64,000 bases of DNA from Poa pratensis (lineage: Eukaryota > Streptophyta > Magnoliopsida > Poales > Poaceae), in the NCBI GenBank assembly GCA_947311845.1, contig CAMZMU010000040.1, positions 58,491,537 to 58,555,536 on the forward strand. The letters run 5' to 3'. Within the stretch, counting starts at the first letter, position 1. Each line of letters opens with the position of its first letter. Under the pieces are notes generated by a model. The model worked only from the letters and a program-made list of their open reading frames with translations, made no database searches and was not told the origin of the DNA. A program made the position numbers and the translations under genes. Positions 61,445-64,000 of this stretch are shown piece by piece.

Positions 61445-62803
61445 GAAGGCGAGCTCAGTCACTTCCTCCGTGAGAACCGGGATATCTTTGCATGGTCTAG
61501 TCAGGACCTGCCAGGTGTTCCGAGGGAGTTGGCTGAGCACTCATTGTTCGTCAGACCGGATATGAAACCGGTGATGCAACCGACACGGCGTCTCTCGGAT
61601 GAGAGAAGAAAAGTAGTGGGGGATGAGCTGGCCAAGTTGCTTGCGGCTGGTTTCATCATGGAAGTACTGCACCCGGACTGGCTGTCTAACCCGGTCTTGG
61701 TAGAGAAGAAAAAAGATGAACCTTTGGTGGCCAAGGTGTGGCGCATGTGTATCAATTTCACGAACTTAAACAAGGCATGTCCTAAGGATCCATTCCCGCT
61801 GCCTCGGATTGATCAAGTGATCGATTCTACGGCCGGATGTGAGCTGTTATCCTTCGTAGATGCGTATTCTGGTTTTCACCAGATACCTTTGAACCCTGCT
61901 GATCAATTGAAAACTGCTTTTATTACCCCGTATGGGGCTTATTGCTATCGTGTCATGACCTTTGGCTTAAGAAATGCCGGAGCTACTTATCAGAGATGTA
62001 TGCAGAAGTGTTTGCATGAGCAAATAGGCAAAAATGTGCAGGTATATGTCGACGATGTCGTCATAAAAACTAAAGATAAAGCCACTCTGATTGAGGATCT
62101 CAGAGAAACATTCATAAACTTGAGAAAATACCGGATGAAACTTAACCCGGATAAATGTACATTCGGTATCGAGGTAAACCCGACAAAAATCCGTGCTATT
62201 GAAAGCATGAGGTTACCGACATGTCTCAAGGACGTGCAGAAATTCACCGGATGTTTGGCATCCTTAAGTCGGTTTGTTAGCAGGTTGGGAGAAAAGGCAT
62301 TGCCTTTGTATCAGCTCATGAAGAAAACCACCCACTTTGTGTGGACCCCTCAAGCAGATGCGGCGTTCACCGAGTTAAAAAAGATGCTGGCAACTGCGCC
62401 GATACTGGCCTCACCATTACCCAAAGAGCCGACGTTGCTATACATTGCAGCCACAAACCGAGTTGTGAGTGTTGTAGTGGTGGTGGAGCGAGAAGAAGAG
62501 GGCAAAACCATGCAAAGGCCGGTATATTATTTGAGCGAGGTAATCTCGTTGTCCAAGCAGAACTATCCTCACTACCAGAAGATGACATATGGTGTCTATC
62601 TGGCGGCTAAGAAGTTGAAACATTATTTTCAAGAGCATTCAATCACTGTGGTGTGTGAGGCTCCTATCTCGGAGATCATTGGGTGTAAAGATGCAACTGG
62701 CCGGATAGCCAAGTGGGCCATCGAGGTGTCCCCTTACACTCCTCACTATGAGAGAAGAGATGCCATTAAGTCTCAGGCATTGCCGGATTTCTTGGTAGAT
62801 TGA
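61445..62803 (+). pseudogene. Reverse transcriptase and RNase H of element D
   Basis: From the TAG to 62803 the frame is open. It shows DIFAWSSQDLPG, WRMCINFTNLNK, VDAYSGFHQIPL, the catalytic VYVDDVVI at about 62040, and LNPDKCTFG. Directly after that, 42 bp present in A are missing in frame, removing the GKL.GF thumb motif. RNase H follows with FTELKKMLATAPI, YYLSEVISLS and KLKHYFQEHS. A TGA at 62801-62803 replaces the Trp codon seen in A at the junction to the next domain. The thumb deletion should abolish polymerase activity. Confidence 0.88.
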
Positions 62804-63360
62804 GCCGAGATGAAATATGAGCCACCACTGCCTGACTCCAATTACTGGAGGATGCACTTTGATGGTTCCAAGACCAAGATTGGTTTGGGGGCCGGGGTAG
62901 TTCTTACCTCGCCAAAGCGAGATCAGCTGAGATATGTACTTCAGATTCATTTCGCAGCATCTAACAATGTGGCCGAGTATGAAGCACTGGTCCATGGGCT
63001 CAATGTGGCCAAGGAAATAGGAATTCGCCGAATTGAATGTTTCGGGGATTCGAATCTGGTAGTGCAGCAAGTCTCGGGAAATTGGGACGCTTTGGATGCC
63101 AATATGGCGCTATTTCGGTTTCATGTACAGAAGATCTCGGGATTCTTTGAAGGGTGCGAGTTCAAGCATATACCTCGTGAGGAGAATGAAGTTGCCGATA
63201 TATTGTCCAAGCTGGGCTCATCTCGGGATCCAATTCCACCCGGCATATCCTTGGAGCATTTGAGGAAGCCATCAATCAAACCATCTCCCGAGTCCGAGTC
63301 AATCTTTATCCCGGCAAAACCGGAATCTGATGCTGTGCCCATGGACATGGATGTCGGGTG
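62804..63360 (+). pseudogene. Archaeal-type RNase H of element D
   Basis: The frame has MHFDGSK, VAEYEALVHGL, CFGDSNLVVQQ and REENEVADILSK, the four acidic positions of this second RNase H. It is the diagnostic domain of Tat elements and lies between RNase H and integrase as in A and E. A frame change follows near 63360-63500. Confidence 0.85.
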
Positions 63361-63499
63361 CATTTGGAGAACCCGGGGACTGCTTGGCAGAACTCGGGGA
63401 CTGACCAGCATATGTCGGACGAAGCAATGTCGATTGATCTCATGGAGGTGGATGATCCGATCTTTCCTGTGCGTCCTGTGCCGGGTGGGCGCAACCCAT

Positions 63500-64000
63500 A
63501 ATGGAGTATATGATGGACGGGAGTTTGCCGAGTAAGGAAGCTGAGGCCAGGCAAGTGCAAAGAAGGTCCAAGGCATACACCATCATCAACCAGGAGTTAT
63601 ACAAGAGAAGTGTGACCGAGGTACTGCAGCGCTGTGTCGAGCCGCAGGAAGGGCAAGAGATGCTCCTAGAGATTCATTAGGGAGAGTGTGGTCATCATGC
63701 TTCATCAAGAGCCTTGGTGGCTAAAGTATTCCGGCATGGGTTTTATTGGCCCAGTGCTTTGAATCAGGCAGAAGATATTGTGAGGAAGTGTCAAGTGTGT
63801 CAGAGATTTGCTCACAAAATCCACATGCCAGCCTCGGCACTCAAGACAATTCCCATCACTTGGCCCTTTGCTGTCTGGTGTTTGGATATGGTGGGAGAAT
63901 TCAGACCAGCCCGAGGTAACATGACGCATATGCTGGTAATGGTGGACAAGTTCACCAAGTGGATCGAGGTGAAACCAATCAGAAAGTGTGATGGTCACAC
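63500..64000 (+). pseudogene. Integrase N-terminus of element D, cut by the window end
   Basis: From about 63540 the frame reads KAYTIINQELYKRS and LQRCVEPQEG, then IH, a TAG at 63678-63680 where A has Glu, and GECGHHASSRALVAK with CQVCQRFAHK as zinc ligands. The first catalytic Asp is in WCLDMVGEF. The rest, including the other two catalytic residues, is outside the window. Confidence 0.82.

Larger units (their letters stand above)
35638..64000 (+). mobile_element. Element D: Tat-type Gypsy LTR retrotransposon, partial, hosting CACTA3
   Basis: D starts with a 988 bp LTR (35638-36625), followed by the same primer site as A. Gag is split by CACTA3 (37713-59088), after which gag, protease, RT, RNase H, archaeal-type RNase H and the integrase N-terminus run to the window edge. 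The 3' half of integrase and the 3' LTR are outside. Several stops (59606, 61043, 62801, 63678) and a deletion in RT show that it is dead. Confidence 0.92.

Overview
This window is an intergenic, repeat-packed stretch of a large grass genome, most likely a Triticeae or other Pooideae species. The evidence is nested Ty3/Gypsy LTR retrotransposons of the Tat and Athila types, CACTA elements with CACTAGTAGG or CACTACTAGG ends, and the GGAACGGAGGGAG end of a Stowaway-type MITE. I see no ordinary single-copy host gene, no tRNA or rRNA gene and no CRISPR array. The only host-like coding sequence is a B3-domain gene carried inside a CACTA element.

The layout is a four-level nest whose borders are fixed by target site duplications (TSDs). 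The outermost layer, element F, is seen at 1-978 and 32827-35637. Element C (979-32821, minus strand, TSD acgtc) sits in F. Inside the 3' LTR of C sits element A (1149-22278, plus, TSD ttggt). A is broken by element B (3021-9691, Athila-like, TSD gcgtg) and by CACTA1 (11669-14633, TSD taa). C is also broken by CACTA2 (27188-30047, TSD tgg). The 3' LTR of F is cut by element D (35638 to beyond the window end, plus). The gag of D holds CACTA3 (37713-59088, minus, TSD tgc), which itself holds element E (39311-52541, minus, TSD atttc/atgtc). LTR divergences counted by eye agree with this order: C about 3%, A about 2%, B about 1.5%; E is also about 1.5%.

A, C, D and E are Tat-lineage Gypsy elements. 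Each shows gag and protease; A, D and E also show reverse transcriptase, RNase H, a second (archaeal-type) RNase H and integrase, in that order. C keeps only a scrap of reverse transcriptase. A, C and E also carry an intron-containing gene on the opposite strand between pol and the 3' LTR, with a Transposase_28-like N-terminus and a coiled coil. All are damaged by stops and frameshifts. CACTA3 keeps an uninterrupted transposase reading frame of about 1150 residues and a broken partner gene with a degenerate Ulp1-like domain and a small RNase H1-N-type protein with a membrane tail.

The most interesting signals are: an identical in-frame UAG between protease and reverse transcriptase in three diverged Tat elements; a gag reading frame that starts in the LTR and runs through the tRNA primer site; a repeated promoter module with an inverted repeat upstream of CACTA genes; two different CACTA elements inserted eight bases apart in the homologous protease codons of two retrotransposons; and the intact B3 gene inside CACTA1.
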